64,000 nt of DNA from Xanthobacter sp. NM-59. GTDB taxonomy: Bacteria; Pseudomonadota; Alphaproteobacteria; Rhizobiales; Xanthobacteraceae. Made by a program: the position numbers and the translations under genes. The stretch spans positions 1 through 64,000 of the forward strand of contig NZ_JACBFQ010000006.1 of NCBI RefSeq assembly GCF_021401125.1, given 5' to 3'. Positions within the stretch are counted from its first letter, which is position 1. Each line of letters begins with the position of its first letter. A model generated the notes under the pieces. That model did no database searches. It saw nothing but the letters and a program-made list of their open reading frames with translations, and had not been told where the DNA came from. Positions 1-9,519 of this stretch are shown in pieces.

Positions 1-372
1 GGGGGCGCGCAGGCGGGCCAGCGTCTCGGGCCGGATCAGCGGGGTGTCGGCATAAAGCACGAGAATGTCGTCGGCGCCCTGCTCCAGCGCCGCGCGGGCG
101 GCGAGAACCGCATGGGCGGTGCCGAGCCGCTCGCGCTGGACGAACACGCGCGCATCGGGGCTCACCCGCAGCGCCTCGGCCGCCACATCCTCCCGGTCAG
201 GGCCCACCACCACCGCCGTGCCCGTGGCGCCCGCGGCCCGCGTCGTCTCCAGCACATGGTGAAGCATGGTGCGGCCCGCCACCTTGTGCAGCACCTTCGG
301 CAGACGCGAGGCCATGCGCGTGCCCTCACCTGCAGCCAGCACAACCACCAGCAGCGTCCGTTCCCTCATCAT
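1..372 (-). CDS. glmU: Bifunctional GlmU, N-terminal part (cut by window edge)
   Basis: GlmU makes UDP-N-acetylglucosamine: the N-terminal pyrophosphorylase domain transfers UMP from UTP to GlcNAc-1-phosphate, and the C-terminal left-handed beta-helix acetylates glucosamine-1-phosphate. Only about 124 N-terminal residues are present. They show the nucleotide-binding loop [15 protein letters not shown], the uridine-contacting stretch [10 protein letters not shown] and the metal-site motif YADTPL, which together are specific for the GlmU uridyltransferase domain rather than a generic sugar nucleotidyltransferase. Two adjacent ATG codons (372 and 369) can serve as start. The acetyltransferase half lies outside the window, so its integrity cannot be judged. 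UDP-GlcNAc is the substrate that lpxA (11595-12401) consumes. Confidence 0.95.
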   Translation of the reverse strand, partial: MMRERTLLVVVLAAGEGTRMASRLPKVLHKVAGRTMLHHVLETTRAAGATGTAVVVGPDREDVAAEALRVSPDARVFVQRERLGTAHAVLAARAALEQGADDILVLYADTPLIRPETLARLRAP

Positions 373-589
373 GCTTACTCCCTGTGCGCTGTCCGCTATC
401 GCGCCTTCCGCCGCGCGGAAACCGGCCGCTCCCGCAGGGCCCTCGCACCGGCCCTGTCGCGCGGCGACGTCCCTGCGTCATGCCCGCCCCTACGCCTTGA
501 GAACCGACAGAGCGCCTCGCTCTTGCCACTGGACGGCGGCAATGCCACCTCCTAAGCCAGCCGCGGAACGAAAGAGACGGATCATCGCC

Positions 590-988
590 ATGCCCGATTT
601 GCCCTATGCCGAACGGCCCCTGTTCCGCCCCGGCCCGAAGAGCCTGAACTGGCTCATTCCCCTTGGCATGGGCGCGGTCGGCTGGGCCCTCTACATGCGC
701 TACATGGTAGTGGAACCCGCGCTGGTGGGTCTGGCCTGCGAAGCGGGGCTGGAAAGCATGGGCTGCTATGGGCGCGCGGCAGTGCTCACCTTCTCGCTGT
801 GGAATGTGTTCGGCGGGTTGGCCCTCATCGGCGCGCTGATGCAGCTGGTCGCGCCCTCGCTCGCGGCGTTCGCCATGACCATGGTGTTCACGGCGTTCGC
901 GCTGGTGTTCCACAACGAGGTCGCCGGCGCCCTGGCGGCGATGGGGCTCATCCTTTCCTTTGCACGGCCTGGACCCGCCACAGCGTGA
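590..988 (+). CDS. Small hypothetical inner-membrane protein (132 aa)
   Basis: I do not recognise a named family. The protein starts MPDLPYAERPLF and has about four hydrophobic segments (roughly residues 18-38, 62-82, 85-105 and 108-125), so it is probably an integral membrane protein with short loops and one Cys pair (C47, C54) in the first loop. The start at 590 is chosen because the hydrophobic protein-like stretch begins there; the open frame extends upstream to 266 but that part reads as low-complexity Arg/Ala-rich noise antisense to glmU. Its last 41 bases overlap the 3' end of the convergent ndvC-like gene. It stands alone between divergent glmU and that gene; function unknown. Confidence 0.65.
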   Translation: MPDLPYAERPLFRPGPKSLNWLIPLGMGAVGWALYMRYMVVEPALVGLACEAGLESMGCYGRAAVLTFSLWNVFGGLALIGALMQLVAPSLAAFAMTMVFTAFALVFHNEVAGALAAMGLILSFARPGPATA

Positions 989-2573
989 AGGCCATGACCA
1001 GGCAGAGCGCGCCGAACCAGGCCGCCTGCCAGTTCGAAAGCCCCTCATTGAGCGGCACATAGATGCCGCCGATGAGCATCACCCAGGCGGCCACCGTCTC
1101 CCCCAGCCCCGCGCCTTCGCGCTCCGCGCGCCGCACCAGCAGCGGAGCGAACAGCGCCGCGACGAGGCCCGTCAGCGGGAACACGGGGAAATCCTTGTAG
1201 CGCGGATCGAACACCAGCTCGAACGCCACCGAGCCGACCGCCACCACGCCCAGCACCAGCATCAGGGCCGAGGCCACCGTCAGCCCCTCCCAGCGCGCCC
1301 GCATGCGGCCGTCGAGGGCGATGGAGAAGGGGGCGAGCCCCCGCCCGCCGCCGATGACGGCCGGCATCACCACCATGGCGGCTGCCGACGCTGCCAGCAG
1401 CAGCCCGTTGCGCAGCCAGCCGACGAAGCCCAGGCTCTCCAGCGGCAGGGCCGAGAGCGCGGCCCCGAGGGTGGCGCCGCCGAACAGCGCCACCAGTGCC
1501 ACCGCGCCCCATTCCGCCGGCGTCACGCCCCCGTCGCGATCACGGCCGGCCCGCCAGGCGGCGCCGAAGGCGGCAGCCACCACAACGAGCCCCACGGCGA
1601 TGTGCATCTTCCAGCCGGGAAAATCCTCCACTGGCTGGCCCCATTCGAACTTGGGGGTGCGGGTGGAAGCGTCGATCAGACCCCAATGGCCGCCCACCGT
1701 GCCCTCGCTGCGGCGCTTCCAGGGCTGGTCGAACGCCTCGATAACGTTCACCCGATAGCCGCGCTTCTTCGCCAGGGCGACCACATCGTGCATCACCTGC
1801 GCCTGGTTGGAGGGCGAAGGCAGCGCCTCCTCGCGCATGCGCCCGGAACTGGGCCAGCCGGTCTCGCCGATCAGGATCTCCTTGCCGGGAAACTCCTCCG
1901 CCATCTTCTGGCGGATCTGGTCCACATGGGGGCCCGCCTCGGCGGCGGACACGGGCAGGTCCTCCCAATAGGGCAGGATGTGGATGGTGACGAAATCCAC
2001 GTTCTCGGTGAGGCCTTTGTTGCGCTCCCAGAACTCCCACACATCGGCATAGGTCACCGGGACGTCGCCCACCTGCGACTTCACCCAGCGCAGGGTGGAA
2101 CCGAGGTCGGTGGCGGACATTTCGCCGCGCAGCAGCACCTCGTTGCCGACCACCACGCCCTTAACCACGTCCGGATTTTTTTGTGCAAGGCGCACGCCGG
2201 TGTCGAGCTCCACCCGGTTGCGATCCGGATCGGGGCCAAGCCAGATGCCCAGCAGCATGGTGAGCCCATGCTTGCGGGCGATGGCCGGCGCCTTGTCGAG
2301 CCCCATCTCGATGGAATAGGTGCGCACACAGCCGGTAATCTTGGCGAGCTGTGCGAAATCCTCGTCGATCTGCGCCTCGGGGATCACCAAGCCCTTCTGG
2401 AAGGGCGACTGCCCGTCGCGGAACGGCGCATAGGACACGCAGGGCAGCTTTTCGCCAGCCGCCAGCGGCGAGGGCGGCATGGCTACCGGCCGGCCCAGCC
2501 AGACCCAAAGGCCGCAGACCAGCACGGCGACGGTGAGCGCGAGAGCAAGCGGCAGCCGCATGGATCGGGACAT
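948..2573 (-). CDS. ndvC: NdvC-like membrane protein with GH17 beta-glucanase/transglycosylase domain (541 aa)
   Basis: Likely remodels beta-glucan on the periplasmic side of the inner membrane, making beta-1,6 branches or linkages. After a membrane anchor (residues 7-26) comes a GH17 fold (about 45-310) with both expected catalytic glutamates: VGNEVLLRG (E145, acid/base) and GETGWPS (E237, nucleophile). The C-terminal 220 residues hold about seven hydrophobic segments. Size and organisation (about 60 kDa, GH17 plus membrane domain) match Bradyrhizobium NdvC, which acts with NdvB in cyclic beta-(1,3),(1,6)-glucan synthesis; the symbol rests on that resemblance. Start 2573 is preferred over upstream in-frame codons because GGGAG sits 5 nt before the ATG and a membrane anchor follows at once. 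It is transcribed divergently from the two plus-strand glucan genes next to it. Confidence 0.82.
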   Translation of the reverse strand: MSRSMRLPLALALTVAVLVCGLWVWLGRPVAMPPSPLAAGEKLPCVSYAPFRDGQSPFQKGLVIPEAQIDEDFAQLAKITGCVRTYSIEMGLDKAPAIARKHGLTMLLGIWLGPDPDRNRVELDTGVRLAQKNPDVVKGVVVGNEVLLRGEMSATDLGSTLRWVKSQVGDVPVTYADVWEFWERNKGLTENVDFVTIHILPYWEDLPVSAAEAGPHVDQIRQKMAEEFPGKEILIGETGWPSSGRMREEALPSPSNQAQVMHDVVALAKKRGYRVNVIEAFDQPWKRRSEGTVGGHWGLIDASTRTPKFEWGQPVEDFPGWKMHIAVGLVVVAAAFGAAWRAGRDRDGGVTPAEWGAVALVALFGGATLGAALSALPLESLGFVGWLRNGLLLAASAAAMVVMPAVIGGGRGLAPFSIALDGRMRARWEGLTVASALMLVLGVVAVGSVAFELVFDPRYKDFPVFPLTGLVAALFAPLLVRRAEREGAGLGETVAAWVMLIGGIYVPLNEGLSNWQAAWFGALCLVMAFTLWRVQAVQRKG

Positions 2574-2821
2574 AAGAACTCCCAGTGGCGTCAACACGGG
2601 ACGCGCCATTCGCCCTTCGGCCGCGGCCCCGTTCGCCAGAAACTGGGCAAATAGAGCTTCACGGTGGCGGTGTGAAGCCTGCACCGCGACCCGGCGCAGC
2701 GATCCGTGGAGACGATCCACCTAAACGGTGGTTGCCAGCTGCTGCGCCGTCATGCTGACAAAATCACCGCCTTCACCTAACTTGTCGCCGCGGATCGCTC
2801 CGCGCCTTCCTTCTGAAGATC

Positions 2822-3316
2822 ATGGCCCTCATGCAACGCTCTAAGTTTTCTGCCCTGGCGGGCGCCCTCGCCCTCGCGTTCAGCCTCGGCGCGGGGCTCG
2901 CCCCGGCGGCGGCCCAGTCCCAGCCCCCCGAGCAGAAGCCGGCTCAGGAACCGCAGCTCACCCCCGAGCAGAAGGCCGCCCAGGAGGCCCAACGCCGCTC
3001 GGTGGAGGAGTTCAACGAGGCCTCCAAGCTGCCCGGCACCGCCGGCCTGCCCGAATGCGTTTGGACGGGGCGGCGCATTGCCGCACTGCTGTGGAACGAT
3101 GACATCGACACGGCCCGCCGCCACCTCGAGATCTACGAGCGCTTCGGCTGCCCCACCGAGCACCTGAAGCTCGCCTTCCGCTGCCTGGTGCGCCAGGGCA
3201 AGATCGACCCCAAGGCCCGCGAGCGGGTGGATGCCCGCACGCACCAGTGCTGGATCAATCCCGACTACATCGCGGCTCCGCCGGCGGCCGCAGCCCCTGC
3301 TCCAGCCCAACAATAA
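2822..3316 (+). CDS. Small exported protein of the beta-glucan locus (164 aa)
   Basis: Signal peptide at residues 1-32 (basic start, Ala/Leu core, cleavage near AAAQS), then a Pro/Gln/Glu-rich linker and a compact domain (about 70-150) with four Cys in the settings LPECVWTGRR, FGCPTEH, FRCLVRQG and HQCWINPD, suggesting two disulfides in the periplasm. Small proteins with this Cys pattern next to ndvB/ndvC in Bradyrhizobium relatives carry the name beta-1,3/beta-1,6-glucan biosynthesis protein; I recall the family but cannot search to confirm it. It lies between the divergent ndvC-like gene and the plus-strand ndvB-like gene, 240 bp upstream of the latter. Enzymatic activity is not evident; an accessory or scaffold role is inference. 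Confidence 0.75.
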   Translation: MALMQRSKFSALAGALALAFSLGAGLAPAAAQSQPPEQKPAQEPQLTPEQKAAQEAQRRSVEEFNEASKLPGTAGLPECVWTGRRIAALLWNDDIDTARRHLEIYERFGCPTEHLKLAFRCLVRQGKIDPKARERVDARTHQCWINPDYIAAPPAAAAPAPAQQ

Positions 3317-3414
3317 GGTCACGGCAGGGTCATGGGGCTGACGCAACGGCGTCCCAGACCCGCCACGATCAGGATTTATCTCCAAAGCTGAGCATGTTAG
3401 TGTCTCGACGCATT

Positions 3415-3463
3415 GCAGCGTGGGGGTTTCCCCCCACTGCGGTGCCGACCTGGGGGCAGGTCG
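3415..3463 (+). promoter_or_regulatory. Two tandem hairpins in the leader of the GH17-GT2 glucan synthase
   Basis: Hairpin 1 (3415-3440) pairs GTGGGGG with CCCCCAC around a short loop, extended by GCA/TGC below a bulge. Hairpin 2 (3446-3463) pairs CGACCTG with CAGGTCG around GGGG, a perfect 7-bp stem. They lie 94-142 nt upstream of the ATG at 3557. No T-tract follows either, so they are not ordinary intrinsic terminators of the upstream gene. They could be a 5'-UTR control or stability element; that role is inferred. Confidence 0.45.
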
Positions 3464-3556
3464 AAAGGGTGCCCCAAGCCTTTGGTTTTCCAGAACCCTT
3501 CGCGGCTTAGGCAGCGTTCGCGGTTCGAGATCTCCCAGATTTGGGTGGGCATCGCC

Positions 3557-6265
3557 ATGCGTCCCGGTCTTGCTGCTGCGGCGGCGGTCATTGCGGTTGT
3601 GACATCGATCCACGCCGCGATGTGGATTTCCCTGCGTCCCGAGGTCAGCGCTCCGAACATCACGGATCGCTTCCAGAGCCTGTCGTTCGCGCCCTTCAGC
3701 CGCGACATGAGCCCTGAGGGCGAGGCGCCGACCAATGCGGCCCAGGTCCGCTCGGACATGAAGGTCGTGTCGCCCTACACGCGCGGCGTGCGTACCTATT
3801 CCTCCACCAACGGCAAGGAGCTGATCGCTCCCATCGCCGGCGAGCAGGGAATCAAGGTCACCGCCGGCGCGTGGCTGAACCGCGACAAGGACAAGGACAC
3901 CGGCGCCGTCATCGAGAAGGCCAAGGAGGCCAACGACCGCGAGATCGCGGGCGTGATCGAGGTGGCGAAAAAGAATCGCAACGTCCAGGCCGTGGTGGTC
4001 GGCAACGAGACCCTGCTGCGCGGCGACATGGACGACACCGAGCTCGCCGAGCTCATCCGCCAGATGAAGCGGCAGGTGAACGTGCCGGTGACCACCGGCG
4101 AAATCTGGAACACCTGGCTCGACCATCCGGAAGTGGCCGCCTCGGCCGACTTCATCCTCGCCCACATCCTGCCCTATTGGGAGGACGTGCCGGCGGACAA
4201 GGTGGTGGACTACACCATCAATGCCTACAATCGCCTGCGCGCCGCCTATCCCGGCAAGCGCATCGTCATCGGCGAGTTCGGCTGGCCCTCCCACGGCTTC
4301 AACCGCGGCGCCAGCGTGCCCGACCCCATCGAGCAGGCCAAGATCATCCGCGAATTCGTGGCCCGCGCCGACGCACTCGGCATCGAGTACAACATCATTG
4401 AGGCCTTCGACCTGCCCAAGAAGCAGAACGAAGGCTCCGTGGGCCAGTACTGGGGCGTGTTCGACGCCGACCGGAACCTGAAGTTCCCCCTCACCGGCCC
4501 CATCGTCGAGCACACCTACACCCAGACCGCCGTGCTGGCGCTGCTGCTGGGCGTGCTGTTCACCCTGCCGCTGCTGCGCATGCGCGACCTCACCATGTCC
4601 CAGGGCCTGGTGCTGGCCGGCGCCGCCAATGGCGTGGCCGCGTGGCTGGCGACCGTGGTCGACTACTGGATGAACCACTACGTCACCGGCGGCGACTACA
4701 TCACCCTGGCGCTCAGCGTGGTGATGCTGGTGCCCCTGGTGTTCGTGCTGCTCTACCGGGTGGAGGAGATGGCCGCCATCGCCTTCGGCAACGGCCCCCA
4801 CCGGCTGGTGGAATCGCTGAAGCCCGGCACCCCCTCGCGCTTCCCGAAGGTCTCCATCCACGTGCCCGCCTATCGCGAGCCGCCGGAGATGCTGAAGGAG
4901 ACCATCGACGCCCTGGCGAAGCTGGAATATCCGAACTTCGAAGCCATCATCATCATCAACAACACCCCGGATCCAGCAATGGTGGAGCCGGTGCGCGAGC
5001 ACTGCGCCAAGCTCGGCGACCGCTTCAAGTTCATCAATGCGGAGAAGGTGGCGGGCTTCAAGGCCGGCGCCCTGCGCATCGCGCTGGAGCACACCGCGCC
5101 CGACGCCGAGATCATCGGCATCATCGACGCCGACTATGTGGTGACGCCCGACTGGCTGAAGGACCTCGTGCCCGTGTTCGAGGACCCCACCGTGGGCCTC
5201 GTGCAGGCGCCGCAGGACCATCGCGACGCCGGCCTCAGCCCCCTGCACGAAGCGATGAATGCCGAATATGCCGGCTTCTTCGACATCGGCATGGTCCAGC
5301 GCAATGAGGATGACGCCATCGTGGTGCACGGCACCATGTGCCTCATCCGCCGCGCGGCCATGGTGGAGGCGGGCAACTGGTCCTCGGACACCATCTGCGA
5401 GGATACCGATCTCGGCCTCACCATCGCCGAGAACGGCTGGAAGACCCATTACACCCGCAAGCGTTACGGTTACGGCCTGCTGCCCGACAATTTCGAGGCC
5501 TTCAAGAAGCAGCGTCACCGCTGGGCCTATGGCGGCTTCCAGATCATCAAGAAGCATTGGCGGCGCTTCCTGCCCGGCCGCTCGCGCCTGACCACTGCCC
5601 AGAAGCGCCACTTCGTGCTGGGCTGGATCTCCTGGCTCGGCTCGGAATCGGTCGGCGCGGCCATGGCGCTGGCGTCCCTCGCCTTCGTGCCCTTCGTGCT
5701 GCTGTTCGGCGTGTCGGTACCGGCCTATGTGCTCACCCTGCCCATCCTGATGACCTTCCTGGTCTATCTGATGCACTTCGTCAGCCTGTACCGTCTGCGG
5801 GTGGAGACCACGCCCCTGCGCATGCTGGGCGCGGCGGTGGCGGCGAGCGCGGTGCAGTACACGGTGGCCAAGGCGGTGCTGGACGGCTTCCGCTACAAGG
5901 ATCTCGCCTTCGCCCGCACGGCCAAGGGCAAGAACTGGCTGGCGGGCGCGGCGCGCCACTTCCCGGCCCTGCCGGAGGCGACTCTCGGCGGGCTGCTGCT
6001 GGCGGCCGGCATCGTCCTCATCGTCCTGAACAACCTGCCCGGCGTGGCGCTGACCAAGAACGACTGGCGGCATATCCGCGAGATCAATCTCTATGGCATC
6101 GCTTTGATGGTGCAGAGCCTGCCCTTCATGGCGGCCGCACTGATCGGCTGGTTCGAAACCTCGCGCCTGAACGACTTCGCCCCCTGGCGGGCGCTGGCGG
6201 CGCGGATTGCGGCGGTGCTGCCCCGCCGCGTGAGCTCCAACCACCCGACGGCGCTGGTGGACTGA
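3557..6265 (+). CDS. ndvB: NdvB-like beta-glucan synthase: GH17 domain fused to membrane GT2 glycosyltransferase (902 aa)
   Basis: A processive inner-membrane synthase that probably polymerises glucose from UDP-glucose into beta-1,3-glucan and trims or transfers it. Residues 10-25 are a signal anchor; a GH17 domain (about 40-315) keeps both glutamates (VVVGNETLLRG E151, GEFGWPS E240); two or three membrane segments (323-400) lead to a GT2 domain with DAD (524-526), the CEDTDLG acceptor/catalytic motif (615-618) and QRHRW (652-656), the signature of processive beta-glycan synthases; several membrane helices follow. Length suits Bradyrhizobium NdvB, which is unrelated to the larger Sinorhizobium NdvB (beta-1,2-glucan). 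Start 3557 (MRPGLAAA) is chosen because the anchor starts there; the longer frame from 3413 runs through the leader hairpins. Cellulose or other glucan synthesis cannot be excluded from sequence alone. Confidence 0.88.
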   Translation: MRPGLAAAAAVIAVVTSIHAAMWISLRPEVSAPNITDRFQSLSFAPFSRDMSPEGEAPTNAAQVRSDMKVVSPYTRGVRTYSSTNGKELIAPIAGEQGIKVTAGAWLNRDKDKDTGAVIEKAKEANDREIAGVIEVAKKNRNVQAVVVGNETLLRGDMDDTELAELIRQMKRQVNVPVTTGEIWNTWLDHPEVAASADFILAHILPYWEDVPADKVVDYTINAYNRLRAAYPGKRIVIGEFGWPSHGFNRGASVPDPIEQAKIIREFVARADALGIEYNIIEAFDLPKKQNEGSVGQYWGVFDADRNLKFPLTGPIVEHTYTQTAVLALLLGVLFTLPLLRMRDLTMSQGLVLAGAANGVAAWLATVVDYWMNHYVTGGDYITLALSVVMLVPLVFVLLYRVEEMAAIAFGNGPHRLVESLKPGTPSRFPKVSIHVPAYREPPEMLKETIDALAKLEYPNFEAIIIINNTPDPAMVEPVREHCAKLGDRFKFINAEKVAGFKAGALRIALEHTAPDAEIIGIIDADYVVTPDWLKDLVPVFEDPTVGLVQAPQDHRDAGLSPLHEAMNAEYAGFFDIGMVQRNEDDAIVVHGTMCLIRRAAMVEAGNWSSDTICEDTDLGLTIAENGWKTHYTRKRYGYGLLPDNFEAFKKQRHRWAYGGFQIIKKHWRRFLPGRSRLTTAQKRHFVLGWISWLGSESVGAAMALASLAFVPFVLLFGVSVPAYVLTLPILMTFLVYLMHFVSLYRLRVETTPLRMLGAAVAASAVQYTVAKAVLDGFRYKDLAFARTAKGKNWLAGAARHFPALPEATLGGLLLAAGIVLIVLNNLPGVALTKNDWRHIREINLYGIALMVQSLPFMAAALIGWFETSRLNDFAPWRALAARIAAVLPRRVSSNHPTALVD

Positions 6266-6323
6266 GCCTCCGGTTTCCGCGGCGGGCCATCTCAAGGGCT
6301 GTCCCGCCCCGTCTCATGCGAAG

Positions 6324-6348
6324 CGCCCGGCCTCACCGCCGGGCGTTT
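6324..6348 (+). terminator. Intrinsic terminator after the glucan synthase gene
   Basis: Perfect 8-bp stem CGCCCGGC / GCCGGGCG with a 6-nt loop followed by TTT, 58 bp past the stop of the GH17-GT2 gene and 45 bp before mobA. The T-run is short, so termination may be partial and allow some read-through into mobA. Confidence 0.6.
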
Positions 6349-6392
6349 ACGCATTCGGCAGGCGCAAGTGGACCCGACTGCACGGGAGCGAC

Positions 6393-7031
6393 ATGGTGAC
6401 TCAAGATCCCCTCCCCTTCGGACTGATCCTCGCTGGTGGCTACGGGCGCCGCATGGCGGCTGGCGCGGCATCCGTGGCGGCGTTGCCGAAGCCCCTCGCG
6501 CCCCTGGCCGGGCAGCCGCTCATTGCCCACGTCGTCGCGCGCGTGGCGCCTCAGGTGTCGCGCCTGGCCATCAATGCCAACGACCCGCCGGAGCTGTTCG
6601 CCCCCTTCGGGCTGCCCATCATTCCCGACACGGTGGCCGATCGGCCGGGCCCTCTGGCCGGGGTGCTGGCGGGGCTCGACTGGGTGGCACGGGAATCGCC
6701 CGGCACGAGTCTGCTGACCGTGGCTGCCGATACCCCCTTCCTTCCGCATGACCTCGTCTCCCGACTCATACATCGGTATGCACAGACTGCAGGGGTGGTC
6801 TGCGCCGGTTCAGGCGGGCAGGTGCATCATGTCATCGCCTTGTGGCCGCAGGCCGCGCGCGCGCCGCTTGCGGCAGCTCTCGCTGCGGGACAGCGGAAAG
6901 TCGGGCTTCTCCTGTCCAGCCTTGGCGCCGTAACAGAAAGCTGGGATGCGGTGGACGGCGACCCGTTCTTCAACGTGAACACCCCGGAAGACCTTGCCGC
7001 CGCTTTGTCCCGCTCCCCTGCCTCGCGATGA
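6393..7031 (+). CDS. mobA: Molybdenum cofactor guanylyltransferase MobA (212 aa)
   Basis: MobA transfers GMP from GTP to molybdopterin-Mo, making the bis-MGD cofactor of DMSO-reductase-family enzymes such as nitrate reductase and formate dehydrogenase. The N-terminal GTP-binding loop LILAGGYGRRMA, followed by LPKPLAPLAGQPLI, and the metal motif ADTPF fit the MobA subfamily; the ending FFNVNTPEDL is typical. Length is normal. MobB or other cofactor genes are not adjacent. MocA-type cytidylyltransferases share the fold, but the GGYGRRM loop and the C-terminal NVNTPEDL favour MobA. Confidence 0.93.
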   Translation: MVTQDPLPFGLILAGGYGRRMAAGAASVAALPKPLAPLAGQPLIAHVVARVAPQVSRLAINANDPPELFAPFGLPIIPDTVADRPGPLAGVLAGLDWVARESPGTSLLTVAADTPFLPHDLVSRLIHRYAQTAGVVCAGSGGQVHHVIALWPQAARAPLAAALAAGQRKVGLLLSSLGAVTESWDAVDGDPFFNVNTPEDLAAALSRSPASR

Positions 7032-7133
7032 AGCATGGTCATGCTTGCGGCAGGATTGGGGAGGGTTTAGGACTGCGCTGCGGCGGGTTCGCATTCGCGA
7101 AGCCGCCCAGTCCGCCCAAAGGATGAGGGATCC

Positions 7134-8444
<1,311 letters not shown>

Positions 8445-8496
8445 GCGCGGGAGGCCCGGCACGTTCCCTCGGAGCGTGCTTGCGGTGAAACATCAG

Positions 8497-8535
8497 AACG
8501 GGGCGAAGCCAGACCGGCTTCGCCCCGTTTTTTTT
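8497..8535 (+). terminator. Rho-independent terminator of gltA
   Basis: A perfect 13-bp inverted repeat (ACGGGGCGAAGCC, 8498-8510, with its complement 8516-8528) around a 5-nt loop runs directly into eight T residues (8528-8535). It is among the strongest intrinsic terminators in the window and closes the gltA transcript. Confidence 0.95.
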
Positions 8536-8814
8536 CGCCAGCTTGGCGCGACAACCCAGGCATCCCGGCCGCCTCCCCCCTCCCCCCGCCCCCCCACGCA
8601 AGCGAGGGCCCGCGCCACTCTGTGGATCTGGTCCCCTTTTCGCGCTCCGCAGCCCGGTCGCCAGCCATGCGCGTCGCCGGTCCTCCCGTGCCTCACGGAC
8701 AGCCGACTTCGGCCCAGCGCCAGGACTGACAGGCGTCGAGAGGCACTTCCCATCGAAAGCATTGCAGGAGCGCCCGGACGCTGCTGCGGCGCGCCGGCAC
8801 TGCGGGCGCTGCGA

Positions 8815-9300
8815 TACAGGCCGGCGCTCGGCACGAGAGCGCCGGCAGCCGTCCCGGAGGGCGCGAACCAGCGCTGGAGGCTCGACCTCGCATCCGATAT
8901 GGGGGGTGGCTTCCGGGTGCTGCGCATCGGCGACGCTTTCACCCGCGTGGTGCGCCGGCGTGCTGACGGATGGCCCGGCACGAACGCGCTTGCACGATCG
9001 TGCCCGAGAGCGGCACTCAGCTGGTCAGCCGGGCCATGCTGAGCTTCTGCGCGGAGACTGCCAGAGATTGGCACGACATCGCGCCAGGCAAAGCTGATCC
9101 AGAATGCCGTCGTGGAAGACCTCAACGGCCGTCTGCACGACGAGAGCCTCAATCAACCCGCCTTCTCCTCGCTGGCCGAGGCGCGGAGGATCATCAAGGC
9201 TTAGCCGATCGACGACAACCCTCACGCCCCTACGCGCGTCCGCGGCCGATCACGGTCGGTGCTCGCCAGCCTGTCCCGTGAGAGCCCACGCCCAGCCTTG
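8815..9300 (+). pseudogene. Decayed IS3-family transposase (orfB, integrase core) remnant
   Basis: Three disjoint reading frames carry consecutive pieces of an IS3-type OrfB. First LGTRAPAAVPEGANQRW, then RLDLASD and FRVLRIGDAFTR (frame of 8476) match the usual LGTRAP-NQRWSLDFVSD-FRVLNVVDDFTR order. Next GTQLVSRAML and WHDIAPGKA (frame of 8970) match SDNGTELTS..WHYIAPGKP. Finally QNAVVEDLNGRLHDESLNQ and SLAEARRII (from 9091) match QNGFVESFNGRLRDELLNE, ending at an in-frame TAG (9202) where the family has Trp. At least two frameshifts, missing catalytic Asp context and no visible orfA or terminal repeats make it non-functional. It fills most of the gltA-lpxB gap; the rest of 8536-9519 shows nothing recognisable. 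Confidence 0.72.
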
Positions 9301-9519
9301 CCGGGCTGATGACCAGCAGAAAATGGGGAGCACGTCAGGGTGTGAAGGCGGGGGCTCGGGCGACCGTTGGTGGCTCCGCAAAGGCCTCTTTCTGAGAGAG
9401 ACGGCGGGATTTGGCCGCGCCCGCTCACCCTTGCGTTACGGAGTGGAGCGCCCGTGTCTCAGACAGGGCCACGAAGGGCGTGCGCCAGACGGCGCGCGGA
9501 CCTTCGCCTCAGCGCGCCA

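Noticed and set aside
960-2654. 564-codon open frame on the plus strand opposite the ndvC-like gene
   Set aside because: His/Arg/Gly-rich low-complexity translation, exactly antisense to a gene with clear GH17 motifs; a GC-bias shadow.
3515-3540. GGTTCGA resembling a tRNA T-arm (also on the minus strand near 42495)
   Set aside because: No cloverleaf, acceptor stem or anticodon arm can be built around either site.
2777-6295. 1172-codon minus-strand open frame opposite the glucan synthase
   Set aside because: Composition is His/Gly/Ala-rich with no domain, and the plus strand carries GT2 and GH17 catalytic motifs; antisense shadow.
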